A stretch of DNA of 64,000 nucleotides from Bacteroidota bacterium (GTDB lineage Bacteria > Bacteroidota > Bacteroidia > Cytophagales > Cyclobacteriaceae), in NCBI GenBank assembly GCA_016866385.1, contig VGMU01000002.1, positions 1-64,000 of the forward strand, given 5' to 3'. The notes beneath the pieces are model-generated. The model was not told the origin of the DNA. It made no database searches and was given only the letters and a program-made list of their open reading frames with translations. Both the position numbers and the translations under genes were made by a program. Positions 9,187-17,290 of the stretch are shown here, one piece after another (position 1 is the stretch's first letter; each line of letters begins with the position of its first letter).

Positions 9187-10575
9187 TTACCAAACCCAAG
9201 TACCTGTGGCGCCTGCTGGGAGAGAGGCTGGAAAAGAGGTGGAATTTTCTTTGATTTCAAAGCGAATTTCCTTGGCAGAGTTGTTATGAACAATCAGTAC
9301 TTTTTTGCTATCGGGCCGGGTAAATGCCACATTGGGTAGCCCTTTGGGTGAATTTGATCCGATTCTTGTGGATCCTGGATCTACCCATTTGCTCGCATGA
9401 GCAATGACATAATAGGCAGGATTGCGGGTTACCGCATCCCCATCAATAGTGATGGCACCCAAACAACGATCACAGCCCCCACGATCCGTATGAGGAGTCA
9501 GTTCCGGATTGGAACTCAGGTTCCATTCCAAGACCGTCTTCGCCCAATTTCGAGGTGCTTCAATCAGTAAGTTTTTGACATGCCAGGCAATGTCTCCTTC
9601 TAAGTTGCCCGGTGATCCCACCCACTGTTCGGTAAAGTAGAGATTCTTGTCAGGAAAGGCACGATGCACCTCGGAAAGGGCTTCGATTTGCCCTCCATAG
9701 AGGTGAAAGGCAGAGCCATCAATGTAGGGATTGGCTATTGGATCACTGAGGACAGTGATCGGATAATCTGGTCGATCGGCATTGTGATCGTAGACAATGA
9801 TTTTGGTTTGGATTCCTGCTTGTTGGAAAGCAGGTCCCAAATGCTGCCCAATGAATCGAGCCTGCTGCTCGGGAAGCATGAGTAGGGAAGGGTTGTTGCC
9901 TGGATGGAGCGGTTCGTTTTGGATGGTGAGCGCATCGATGGTAAATCCACGCTTGCCCATTTCCTGTATGTATTTGACCAAATACTGGGCATAGCTGGCC
10001 TCAAATTCCGGCAAAAGCGATCCACCTCGAGTATCTCGATTGTCCTTCATCCAAGTAGGAGGTGACCAGGGGGAAGCCATCAGCCTTAGCTTTGGATTGA
10101 TGGCTAGGATTTGTTTTAGGATAGGGAGTACATCCAGCGTATCGTAGCTTAGGCTGAATTGGCTCAGTGTAGGATCCGTACCCTTTGGATCTTTTAGATC
10201 ATTGTAAGAAAAAGGAAAGGCATTCAAATCCGATGCTGCTACGGGCAAGCGCAAGTAGGATATACGGATATCGTTTTCGCCTGAACCAAACAATTCATGG
10301 AGGATAGTTTGCCTTGCTGAATCGCTCATAGAAAGCAAATGGCTAGCCGAACCCTGGCTTAAGGTAAATCCAAAGCCATCCATGGATTGATACAGGGAAT
10401 CTGTGTACAAACTGATCTTTTCCGTAGGCTCTCCAGTAGGAACACTTGGACTAGGCTGCTTTTGGAAAAGAATCCCCGCCTTGGGGTCGGTGAGCCAAAA
10501 AGAAGGGGTCTGTCCTTTGACAGAAAAGCCAAAAACGAGTAGTAGACAGAGGAGTAGGGTAGGTCGGATAGGCAT
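9187..10575 (-). CDS. glycoside hydrolase family 30 (glucosylceramidase-like)
   Basis: This is a secreted GH30 beta-glycosidase of 462 residues from the in-frame ATG at 10575. A TTG 27 nt further upstream is possible but lies by the repeat element, and the ATG gives a clean signal peptide (MPIRPTLLLCLLLVFGFSVKG). The (beta/alpha)8 barrel has YQSMDGFGFTLSQGSA at its start, the substrate-site block MASPWSPPTWMKDN, the acid/base Glu in TIQNEPLHPG (about residue 221) and the nucleophile Glu in YFTEQWVGS (about 316). A C-terminal beta-sandwich ends KEIRFEIKENSTSF...GTWVW. Family activities include glucosylceramidase and beta-1,6-glucanase; exact specificity is not visible. It is convergent with the DUF1080/oxidoreductase pair, supporting a shared glycan role. 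Confidence 0.93.
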   Translation of the reverse strand: MPIRPTLLLCLLLVFGFSVKGQTPSFWLTDPKAGILFQKQPSPSVPTGEPTEKISLYTDSLYQSMDGFGFTLSQGSASHLLSMSDSARQTILHELFGSGENDIRISYLRLPVAASDLNAFPFSYNDLKDPKGTDPTLSQFSLSYDTLDVLPILKQILAINPKLRLMASPWSPPTWMKDNRDTRGGSLLPEFEASYAQYLVKYIQEMGKRGFTIDALTIQNEPLHPGNNPSLLMLPEQQARFIGQHLGPAFQQAGIQTKIIVYDHNADRPDYPITVLSDPIANPYIDGSAFHLYGGQIEALSEVHRAFPDKNLYFTEQWVGSPGNLEGDIAWHVKNLLIEAPRNWAKTVLEWNLSSNPELTPHTDRGGCDRCLGAITIDGDAVTRNPAYYVIAHASKWVDPGSTRIGSNSPKGLPNVAFTRPDSKKVLIVHNNSAKEIRFEIKENSTSFPASLPAGATGTWVW

Positions 10576-10580
10576 GTTAT

Positions 10581-10667
10581 AAACCTTTGAGGTTTCATTC
10601 AAAACCTCGAAGGTTTAAAATTTCGAAGTTTCCCAAATCCTTCGAGGTTTAAAAAACCTCAAAGGTT
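10581..10667. repeat. cluster of four AACCT(C/T)(G/A)AGGTT-type palindromes
   Basis: Four near-palindromic copies are packed between the transketolase and GH30 genes: AAACCTTTGAGGTTT (10581-10595), AAACCTCGAAGGTTT (10602-10616), AATCCTTCGAGGTTT (10636-10650) and AAACCTCAAAGGTT (10654-10667). Copies 1 and 4 are inverted relative to each other, so the whole block can fold into nested hairpins. The last copy reaches into the stop codon of the transketolase C-subunit gene. It looks like a dispersed REP-type intergenic element; no other copy was noticed in this window. Confidence 0.75.
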
Positions 10668-11628
10668 ATTTTCTAGCAAGTGCTCTTTTGGCAGCTTTGA
10701 CTATGTTTTCGGCATTGAGGCCATACTTTTCTAGTAGCTGCGTAGGGGTACCCGACTCCCCAAAGCTATCGTTGACACCCACGTACTCCAAGGGAGCAGG
10801 GTAGTGGCGAATCAGGGTTTGGGCAATGCTGTCTCCAAGACCACCGTGGAGTTGGTGCTCTTCGGCGGATACGGCACAACCTGTTTTCTGCACCGATTCC
10901 AAAATTGCTTCGGTGTCCAAAGGCTTGATCGTGTGAATGTTGATTACCTCGGCATGGATTCCTTCTTCACGAAGCATGGCTTCAGCGACCACGGCTTCCC
11001 ATACCAGGTGTCCTGTAGCAAAGAGGGTCAGGTCTTTTCCATCGATCATCTTCCATGCTTTACCAATTTCAAATTTTTGGTTTGCAGGAGTGAAAATCGG
11101 CCAACTTGGGCGTCCAAAGCGAAGGTAAACTGGTCCTTCGTGTTCGGCGATGGCAAGCGTGGCAGCCTTGGTTTGGTTGTAGTCGCAAGGGTTGATCACC
11201 GTCATGTGTGGAAGCATTTTCATCATGCCCAAGTCTTCAAGGATCTGGTGCGTGGCTCCATCTTCTCCAAGCGTCAATCCTGCGTGTGAAGCACAGATTT
11301 TTACGTTCTTGTCCGAATAGGCTACCGATTGACGAATTTGATCGTACACGCGTCCTGTGGCAAAGTTGGCAAAGGTACCTGCAAAGGGAATTTTCCCTCC
11401 CAAGGCCATTCCTGCAGCTAGGCCGATCATGTTGGCCTCAGCGATGCCGGTTTGGAAGAAGCGATCTGGAAATTCTTTCTGGAAGTCTCCCATTTTTAAG
11501 GAACCTATCAAATCGGCACAAAGGCCTACCACATTTGGGTTTCTTCTTCCTGCTTCCAAAAACCCGTCACCAAAGCCTGAGCGGGTGTCTTTCTTTTCGG
11601 TATAGGTATATTTTAAGTCTAAGCTCAT
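10666..11628 (-). CDS. transketolase, C-terminal (beta) subunit
   Basis: This 320-residue protein carries the pyrimidine-binding (Pyr) and C-terminal domains of a split transketolase. Seen: the Pyr-domain region SLKMGDFQKEFPDRFFQTGIAEANMIGLAAGMAL, in which the conserved Glu activates TPP, and SHAGLTLGEDGATHQILEDLGMM, a transketolase substrate-site signature. The C-domain has VSAEEHQLHGGLGDSIAQ. The N-terminal partner gene lies 24 nt upstream on the same strand. Together they should exchange two-carbon units between sugar phosphates in the pentose phosphate pathway. The cytoplasmic dimer of split chains is a known arrangement in many bacteria and archaea. Confidence 0.95.
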   Translation of the reverse strand: MSLDLKYTYTEKKDTRSGFGDGFLEAGRRNPNVVGLCADLIGSLKMGDFQKEFPDRFFQTGIAEANMIGLAAGMALGGKIPFAGTFANFATGRVYDQIRQSVAYSDKNVKICASHAGLTLGEDGATHQILEDLGMMKMLPHMTVINPCDYNQTKAATLAIAEHEGPVYLRFGRPSWPIFTPANQKFEIGKAWKMIDGKDLTLFATGHLVWEAVVAEAMLREEGIHAEVINIHTIKPLDTEAILESVQKTGCAVSAEEHQLHGGLGDSIAQTLIRHYPAPLEYVGVNDSFGESGTPTQLLEKYGLNAENIVKAAKRALARK

Positions 11629-11652
11629 CTTTTTGTCTTTTGCAATGGATAA

Positions 11653-12504
11653 TTAATAATCGCCAAGTGTTTCTTCCAATTGACCCAAGGCCAAGGCCAA
11701 TTGCTCGTCATTTGGCGGGGAACCGTGCCACTTGTGGGTACCCACCATGAAATCGACCCCATAGCCCATTTCCGTGTAGAGCAGATTCAAGATGGGTTTG
11801 CCTTTTCCCGTAAGGGATTTGGCTTTTTCCAAACCAGCAATTACCGATGCGAGATCATTACCCTCTTTGGTTTCGATAACTTCCCAGCCAAAGGCTTCCC
11901 ACTTGGCTTTGAGGTTTTTTAGGTCCATCACCTTTTCGGTAGGACCATCTATCTGCTGCCCATTGTAATCTACAGTTGCAATCACATGGTCCATCCCATA
12001 ATGGGCGGCATACATGGCGGCCTCCCAAACTTGTCCTTCTTGCAATTCTCCATCGCCCATGAGCACATAGACCAAACTCTTATCTTGATCTATTTTTTTG
12101 GCTTGTGCAGCCCCAAGTGCCACCGATAATCCTTGTCCCAAGGAACCGGAAGCGATGCGAATGCCAGGTAAATGTTCGTGGGTGGCGGGATGGCCCTGGA
12201 GTCTGGAATTCAGTTTTCGGAAAGTTTTTAACTCTGCAACTGGAAAATAGCCACTACGGGCCAATACGGAATACCAGCCAGCCGATAGGTGGCCATTGGA
12301 TAGGAAAAAGAGATCTTCTCCTTTTCCATTCATTTGAAAATCAGGGTTGTGATGGAGCTGGTCAAAGTAGAGGGCTACAAAAAATTCGGCACAGCCTAGG
12401 GGCGCTCCAGGATGTCCGGATTGTACCGCATGTACCATGCGCAATACGTCTCTGCGGAGTTGGCTACAGATCTTTTGTAGCTCAGGTAGGGATAGTTTTT
12501 TCAT
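11653..12504 (-). CDS. transketolase, N-terminal (alpha) subunit
   Basis: This 283-residue protein is the TPP-pyrophosphate binding half of the split transketolase. Motifs: SGHPGAPLGCAEF (substrate-site His), GHLSAGWYSVLA, GSLGQGLSVALGAA and the thiamine diphosphate motif GDGELQEGQVWEA ending in DYNGQQIDG, which supplies the metal ligands. Length and end (about 280 residues) match stand-alone N-subunits. It is 9 nt downstream of the bcp gene and directly precedes the C-subunit, so expression is likely coupled. Confidence 0.95.
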   Translation of the reverse strand: MKKLSLPELQKICSQLRRDVLRMVHAVQSGHPGAPLGCAEFFVALYFDQLHHNPDFQMNGKGEDLFFLSNGHLSAGWYSVLARSGYFPVAELKTFRKLNSRLQGHPATHEHLPGIRIASGSLGQGLSVALGAAQAKKIDQDKSLVYVLMGDGELQEGQVWEAAMYAAHYGMDHVIATVDYNGQQIDGPTEKVMDLKNLKAKWEAFGWEVIETKEGNDLASVIAGLEKAKSLTGKGKPILNLLYTEMGYGVDFMVGTHKWHGSPPNDEQLALALGQLEETLGDY

Positions 12505-12513
12505 GAGGCTAGT

Positions 12514-12963
12514 TTACTTGAGTACTTGTGCCGTATGGTTCTTGGTATCTACTTTTTCGATGATTTCAGTGATTTTACCAGCTTCATCGATGACAAAGGT
12601 GGTCCGTGCGGTACCCATGTAGGCACGGCCATACATGGATTTTTCTACCCAAGTTCCGTAAGCCTGATGGATACTCAAATCGGTATCGGCGAGTAAGGAA
12701 AAAGGGAGATTTTGCTTTTCAATAAATTTTTTGTGCGATTTTACATCGTCCGAGCTTACTCCCAAAACCACATAACCCGCTTTTAGTAGTGCATCGTAAT
12801 TGTCTCGAAGATTGCAGGCTTGGGCTGTGCAGCCTGGAGTAGCATCCTTGGGATAGAAGTACAGAATTACCTTTTTACCTCTATAATCAGATAATTTAAC
12901 GTTTGCCCCTGATTCAATTTTTCCTTCAAAATCTGGAGCCAGTTGTCCAACGGAGAGTGCCAT
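12514..12963 (-). CDS. bcp: thiol peroxidase Bcp (peroxiredoxin Q)
   Basis: This 149-residue peroxiredoxin reduces hydroperoxides with thioredoxin as electron donor. The start at 12963 (MALSVGQLAPDF) is chosen because the longer frame would overlap the upstream M23 gene and add an unconserved 15-residue head. The catalytic block FYPKDATPGCTAQACNLRD holds the peroxidatic Cys and, five residues later, the resolving Cys typical of the alpha-helical PrxQ type. The end (ARTTFVIDEAGKITEIIEKVDTKNH) is also characteristic. It lies within a tightly packed minus-strand run with 9-24 nt gaps on either side. Confidence 0.94.
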   Translation of the reverse strand: MALSVGQLAPDFEGKIESGANVKLSDYRGKKVILYFYPKDATPGCTAQACNLRDNYDALLKAGYVVLGVSSDDVKSHKKFIEKQNLPFSLLADTDLSIHQAYGTWVEKSMYGRAYMGTARTTFVIDEAGKITEIIEKVDTKNHTAQVLK

Positions 12964-12986
12964 GATCGTAGTAGTTTGGTTTGCAA

Positions 12987-14867
12987 TTAATTTAGTATTC
13001 CTTTCCATTCGGCCACATTACCTGCCATATCGGTAACTCGAACCACTGCGTTTCCTTTGAGCGGTTGATTTTGAGAACTTTCTGACCAGATTACTGCTTG
13101 TTTGTGTTCGTACCTCATCCACACCCATTCTCCATTGACCCAGGCTTCAAAGCTTTTAATTCCCGATAGGTTGTCTTTGATGGTAAAACGCATTCCCTGG
13201 CTGTTTACTCGAATGGGGGTGATGCTTGGATTAGTAATATCTTCTGCCAAAACAAAACTACCAAAATTTCTGGTTTTGAATTGGATTTGATTTCCTTTCC
13301 ATTCCCCACCTACAAAACTTCTGGACCCATTGGCAGCTCTTTGGTAGACATGGGTTTTCGATTTATTTCCTGCATACCCCGACACCTCCCAGGTAGCTTC
13401 TATGGGATTCCAGAGGTATTGGAGAGGATCCCCGAGTTCCAGTGTAGGAGCGCTGGCAGTGCCGGAATGTACCGCCCTTAAATACAAGTCTTCTAGGAGG
13501 CTGTTGGACTCTGTTCTTACTTGAAGCCTGGGAGTGGCATGAAGGTGCTCTTTTCCTACGGGAAAATGCCCCAAGATATCTGGAACATATATTTCTGAAC
13601 ACAAGTCAATTTTACTAGGGATACCAAACCTTAGGTCCCATAGGTAAGTCCTGCTGGCAGCATCTTGGTAGGCTGGCATAAGTTCATAAGAAGTAGTGCC
13701 CACGATAAATTTGGCAAGCCCGCCCTTGGTTGTCTGGGCGACCTTGATTTTCATAATATTTTTAAAATAGCTTACCTGAGGAGATGGAGGGGCGCTTCCA
13801 TCCGATTTGGTGGAATCCAAGTCTGCACCTAGCAAGGTAAGTTGTATGTTGCGCGTATTGTTGTAGGCGTCGATAAGTTTGATTTGAATTTTCTTTTTTA
13901 TCCCGGTCTCTAATTGGAAAACGCCAATTTCGGGAGTCTTAGGTTGGAAAAAATCAAATTTTAGGTCGGGTTGGTGGTAGAGTTTTGAAAATCTATTTTG
14001 GTGGGTATGGAGCAGGAAGTGCCTTGAAAAATTAAAGTCAACTTTATCTACAGTGAGTTTGTAAAGTAATCCAGATTCATCATACACTTCAAACTTGGGA
14101 AAACCATTTTGATTTTCTGCACCATCCAACTTATCGTAGCCTTGAATTTCAATACCTACTTTGCCGCTGATTTGAATGGGTTCTGCGAGGTTATAGCCCG
14201 TTCCACTCAGGGTAGGAGTAAGCTCGAGGCGTTGAAATTTACCGTTTACACGGCTATCAATTTCAAGGGGAACAATAGCTATTTTTTGAGGAGTGGGAGG
14301 AATCTTGTCTAGGATTTCGGAATATCCAGCCAAAAGGGGATCCAAAGCTCTATCCAAACTATCCCTGATTTCAAAGTGCAGGTGTGGCCCACCAGAGCTG
14401 CCAGTATTGCCTCCATAAGCTATCAGTTGACCTTTTTTAACCATCAACTCACCCGGTTGGGGGGCTACTTCCAGTTCCTGCTGTTTTGCAGCATAGACTT
14501 TTGTCTTTATCCAAGCGTGAAGGCTGGGATTAAAATTTCTAAGGTGACCGTATAGCGTGATGTGACCGCTAGGATGCTTGAGGTAAATGACATTGCCGTA
14601 GCCAAAAGAGGAGATTTTAATGCGATGTATCCATCCCTCTGCTGCTGCATAGATGGGTTCCCCTTCCACGCCACCAAATTTGTAATCCAGCCCAGTATGA
14701 AAATGATTGGGTCGTAGTTCAGAAAAATTTCCAGAAAGGAAGTTTCTCACCCCCGGTTTGACAGGGGATTGGAAATATCCTTTTTGAATAGATTGAGAAT
14801 AGAGGTCGTTTTTAACCCCTGTAAAAAGTAGAAAAACGAAAACCAACCCTTTATTTAATCTCCACAT
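12987..14867 (-). CDS. M23 family metallopeptidase with C-terminal beta-rich region
   Basis: From the ATG at 14867 the product is 626 residues with a signal peptide (MWRLNKGLVFVFLLF). This start overlaps the stop of the upstream FAH gene by 17 nt; longer in-frame starts give an unusual hydrophilic head. An LytM/M23 domain follows, with zinc ligands in NHFHTGLDYK and HLHFEIRDS and the conserved AAAEGWIHRI and GGNTGSSGGPHLH. The remaining 400 residues are beta-rich and end in an Ig-like block (FTIKDNLSGIKSFEAWVNGEW). M23 proteins of this shape cut peptidoglycan peptides or act as envelope hydrolase regulators. Both metal-binding motifs look intact, so activity is likely. Confidence 0.88.
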   Translation of the reverse strand: MWRLNKGLVFVFLLFTGVKNDLYSQSIQKGYFQSPVKPGVRNFLSGNFSELRPNHFHTGLDYKFGGVEGEPIYAAAEGWIHRIKISSFGYGNVIYLKHPSGHITLYGHLRNFNPSLHAWIKTKVYAAKQQELEVAPQPGELMVKKGQLIAYGGNTGSSGGPHLHFEIRDSLDRALDPLLAGYSEILDKIPPTPQKIAIVPLEIDSRVNGKFQRLELTPTLSGTGYNLAEPIQISGKVGIEIQGYDKLDGAENQNGFPKFEVYDESGLLYKLTVDKVDFNFSRHFLLHTHQNRFSKLYHQPDLKFDFFQPKTPEIGVFQLETGIKKKIQIKLIDAYNNTRNIQLTLLGADLDSTKSDGSAPPSPQVSYFKNIMKIKVAQTTKGGLAKFIVGTTSYELMPAYQDAASRTYLWDLRFGIPSKIDLCSEIYVPDILGHFPVGKEHLHATPRLQVRTESNSLLEDLYLRAVHSGTASAPTLELGDPLQYLWNPIEATWEVSGYAGNKSKTHVYQRAANGSRSFVGGEWKGNQIQFKTRNFGSFVLAEDITNPSITPIRVNSQGMRFTIKDNLSGIKSFEAWVNGEWVWMRYEHKQAVIWSESSQNQPLKGNAVVRVTDMAGNVAEWKGILN

Positions 14868-15462
14868 GCAGCATTTTTTCATTTTCCATAAAACCAATGA
14901 GTTGATCACCCACCTGTACAGGCCCGACTCCTGCAGGGGTTCCGGTGTAGATTAAATCTCCTTTTTTGAGGGTAAAATATTGGGACACGTAGGAAATGAT
15001 GGTTGCAAAATCAAATAGCATCAAGCTGGTATTCCCTTTTTGCCTGATCTCTCCATTTACCTCCAGGTGGAAATTGATGTCCTTCAAATTTTTGAATTCA
15101 TCAACAGATTTGAATGCTCCCACGGGTGCGGAGCCATTAAACGCCTTGGCAATCTCCCAAGGCAGTCCTTTGGCTTTGCATTGGTCTTGGAGGTCGCGGG
15201 CAGTGAAATCTATACCCAATCCAATCTCCTCCACGTAGCGGTGAGCAAATTGAGGCTGTATGTACTTTCCTTCTTTGGATATTTTGAGCACCAGCTCGAT
15301 TTCGTGGTGGATATTTTTTGAAAAATCTGGATAAAAAAAGGGAGCATCGTTCTTCAACAGCGCCGTCTCTGGCTTGAGAAACACCACCGGTTGCCCTGGC
15401 TGCTCATTTTTCAATTCTTCGATATGGGCCACATAATTGCGGCCAATGCAGATGATTTTCAT
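14851..15462 (-). CDS. fumarylacetoacetate hydrolase family protein
   Basis: This 203-residue protein is a small FAH-family enzyme. The opening MKIICIGRNYVAHIEEL, the metal-binding region IHHEIELVLKI, and GIDFTARDLQ, the PVGAFK loop and LIYTGTPAGVGPV are family hallmarks. Small members act as acylpyruvate hydrolases or oxaloacetate decarboxylases on 2-oxo acids in the cytoplasm; the substrate cannot be decided here. It overlaps the next gene (M23) by 17 nt and follows the GDSL hydrolase gene by 28 nt. Confidence 0.9.
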   Translation of the reverse strand: MKIICIGRNYVAHIEELKNEQPGQPVVFLKPETALLKNDAPFFYPDFSKNIHHEIELVLKISKEGKYIQPQFAHRYVEEIGLGIDFTARDLQDQCKAKGLPWEIAKAFNGSAPVGAFKSVDEFKNLKDINFHLEVNGEIRQKGNTSLMLFDFATIISYVSQYFTLKKGDLIYTGTPAGVGPVQVGDQLIGFMENEKMLHVEIK

Positions 15463-15490
15463 CGTAGCGTTGGAATTAAAGTCTATTCAT

Positions 15491-16180
15491 TTAAAAACTA
15501 ATTTTTTTGATTTCGTCCAGCAACTTCTCCATCCATTGCGAGTAGATCCCTGGTGAGGGATGGAGCTGGTCTGCCACTACCCCCTCCGGCAATCCCCCCT
15601 GGATTCGGTACTCCTCAGTGATGTCTAGAAACCGTATGCCGTGTTTGTCGCAAATTTCTTTTTTGCTTCGATTGTAGTCATCAATTGCCTTGGCCACTTG
15701 CTTGGAATCCACCCCTTTTTGAATGGCAAAGGGAGTGACCCCCCAATCTGGAATGGACAAGACCATCACCCGATCTTTATTTCCTCTTGCAAAGGCAAGG
15801 GCTCGCAGCAACATTTTTTCAAAATCCACAGCAAAAGATTCTACCGATCGACCGCGGTACTGGTTATTTACCCCAATGAGCAAAGTTACTAGGTCGTAGC
15901 CTGCTGCGTCCGTGGCAGTGGCTTGAATTCCCGCTTCCAGTTCGTCCACAGTCCAGCCTGTCTTTGCAATGAGCAGGGGAGGCGCAAAGGGCCTATCGGA
16001 GGCGACATTCCATGCCTGGACGAGCTGCATAGGATATCGAGCGCTTGACTCCACGCCTTCTCCTATGGTATAGCTATCCCCCAAAGCCAGGTATCGTAGC
16101 TGGAGATGTTGGGCAGATGCTGTCATGGGGCTGAAAAAGGCTAGAAAAAGGAAAAAGGAGAGTAGGGTTTGGATATTCAT
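15491..16180 (-). CDS. secreted SGNH/GDSL hydrolase
   Basis: The start at 16180 gives 229 residues with a signal peptide (MNIQTLLSFFLFLAFFSPMTASA); the longer frame would begin inside the upstream gene. SGNH blocks: ALGDSYTIGEGV (catalytic Ser), LIGVNNQYRG (Gly and Asn oxyanion residues) and DQLHPSPGIYSQW (catalytic Asp and His). The protein is probably a periplasmic esterase or lipase acting on acyl or acetyl groups. The 4-nt gap to the upstream LD-carboxypeptidase gene suggests translational coupling and perhaps a shared cell-wall role, which is inference. Confidence 0.9.
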   Translation of the reverse strand: MNIQTLLSFFLFLAFFSPMTASAQHLQLRYLALGDSYTIGEGVESSARYPMQLVQAWNVASDRPFAPPLLIAKTGWTVDELEAGIQATATDAAGYDLVTLLIGVNNQYRGRSVESFAVDFEKMLLRALAFARGNKDRVMVLSIPDWGVTPFAIQKGVDSKQVAKAIDDYNRSKKEICDKHGIRFLDITEEYRIQGGLPEGVVADQLHPSPGIYSQWMEKLLDEIKKISF

Positions 16181-16184
16181 GATG

Positions 16185-17228
16185 TTAACTGGAAGTAAAC
16201 ACGTTTTCCAACATGGTGATGGTGCCAGAATTGGCATTCATCCTCACTTTTGCTCCTATGGGCAAAATAAATTGCTTGGGAATGTGGCCTATCATGGCTC
16301 CGATGTAAGCAGGAATTCCCAAGGGAAGAATGTAATGGTCCATGAGTTGATCTACGGTAAATGCCCCGTATCCACTGCCCGGTTTGCATTCGGAGCATTG
16401 TCCGAATATAAAGCCTTTTATTTTGGACAAGGTTCCATTGAGCTGCAGCGTACTCATCATGCGATCGATGCGGTAGGGGTCTTCTCCTACATCTTCTGTA
16501 AATAATATAGAATCTTGAAAATCAGGGTAATATGGTGTTCCAGATAAAGCAGTTAATACGGTTAAATTTCCTCCCAAAATTTTTCCGTCTACGCTACCGG
16601 AGCTGAGGGTTTGAATTCTATTTCCCTTGGCTACCAAATCGTCTCCTTTTCCAATTTGATTTTTGAAAGAAACCAGTTTCTGTTCAAAAAAGACCTGTTG
16701 AAATTGGCTAACGTGATAGCTATTCCAGCTGCCTGATCCATTGGGACCATGGAAGGAAATCAAGCCGGTTTGACTTTGAATGGCACAGTGCAAGGCGGTA
16801 ATATCGGAATATCCCATCAGCGCTTTGGGGTTGGCTTTGATCACCTGGTAATCGAGTAGGGGAAGAATCCTAGCTGCTCCAGATCCGCCCCTTAAGCAGA
16901 CGATGGCGCTGATTTCTGGATCGGCAAACATGGCATTGAGATCCTCAGCTCTTTCTTGATCTGTACCTGCCAGATGCCCAAAGCGATTTTTTAAATTTTC
17001 ACCCAGTTTGACTTCAAGTCCTAAGGCTTCCATGGCCTCTTGGGCATAGGTAAACTCCATGCGATCGGCAGTAGCAGCAGAAGGGCTTACGATTCCTACT
17101 TTTTGCCCTTTTTGAAGGGCTTTTGGTCTCAAGGTGCCTGAGGCGGGGGAGCTGGCAAAATCAAAGGATAGAAAGGGGCCCGCCGTAGCGAGGAGGCCTA
17201 AGGATTTTAAAAATGCTCGGGTGTGCAT
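16185..17228 (-). CDS. LD-carboxypeptidase (S66 family)
   Basis: This 347-residue S66 serine peptidase resembles LdcA/MccF, which remove the terminal D-residue from tetrapeptides during peptidoglycan recycling. It has a hydrophobic N-terminal signal (FLKSLGLLATAGPFLSFDFA), then KGQKVGIVSPSA, CLRGGSGAARILPLLD, the nucleophile block LMGYSDITALH (Ser), a Glu region (LGGNLTVL; LFTEDVGEDPYRIDRM) and the catalytic His in MIGHIPKQFILPIG. A signal peptide suggests periplasmic action, unlike the cytosolic E. coli LdcA. The GDSL hydrolase gene follows almost without a gap; PBP4 lies 62 nt upstream. Confidence 0.92.
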   Translation of the reverse strand: MHTRAFLKSLGLLATAGPFLSFDFASSPASGTLRPKALQKGQKVGIVSPSAATADRMEFTYAQEAMEALGLEVKLGENLKNRFGHLAGTDQERAEDLNAMFADPEISAIVCLRGGSGAARILPLLDYQVIKANPKALMGYSDITALHCAIQSQTGLISFHGPNGSGSWNSYHVSQFQQVFFEQKLVSFKNQIGKGDDLVAKGNRIQTLSSGSVDGKILGGNLTVLTALSGTPYYPDFQDSILFTEDVGEDPYRIDRMMSTLQLNGTLSKIKGFIFGQCSECKPGSGYGAFTVDQLMDHYILPLGIPAYIGAMIGHIPKQFILPIGAKVRMNANSGTITMLENVFTSS

Positions 17229-17290
17229 AGGGTTGGGGTTTCGGGTAAACGTTATGCTAAGACCTGTAAGCTACTAAAATCAAAAACAGG

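Noticed and set aside
16239-16398. Minus-strand frame inside the LD-carboxypeptidase gene (around 16177-16398)
   Set aside because: An alternative frame within a well-supported S66 gene; no homology pattern visible.
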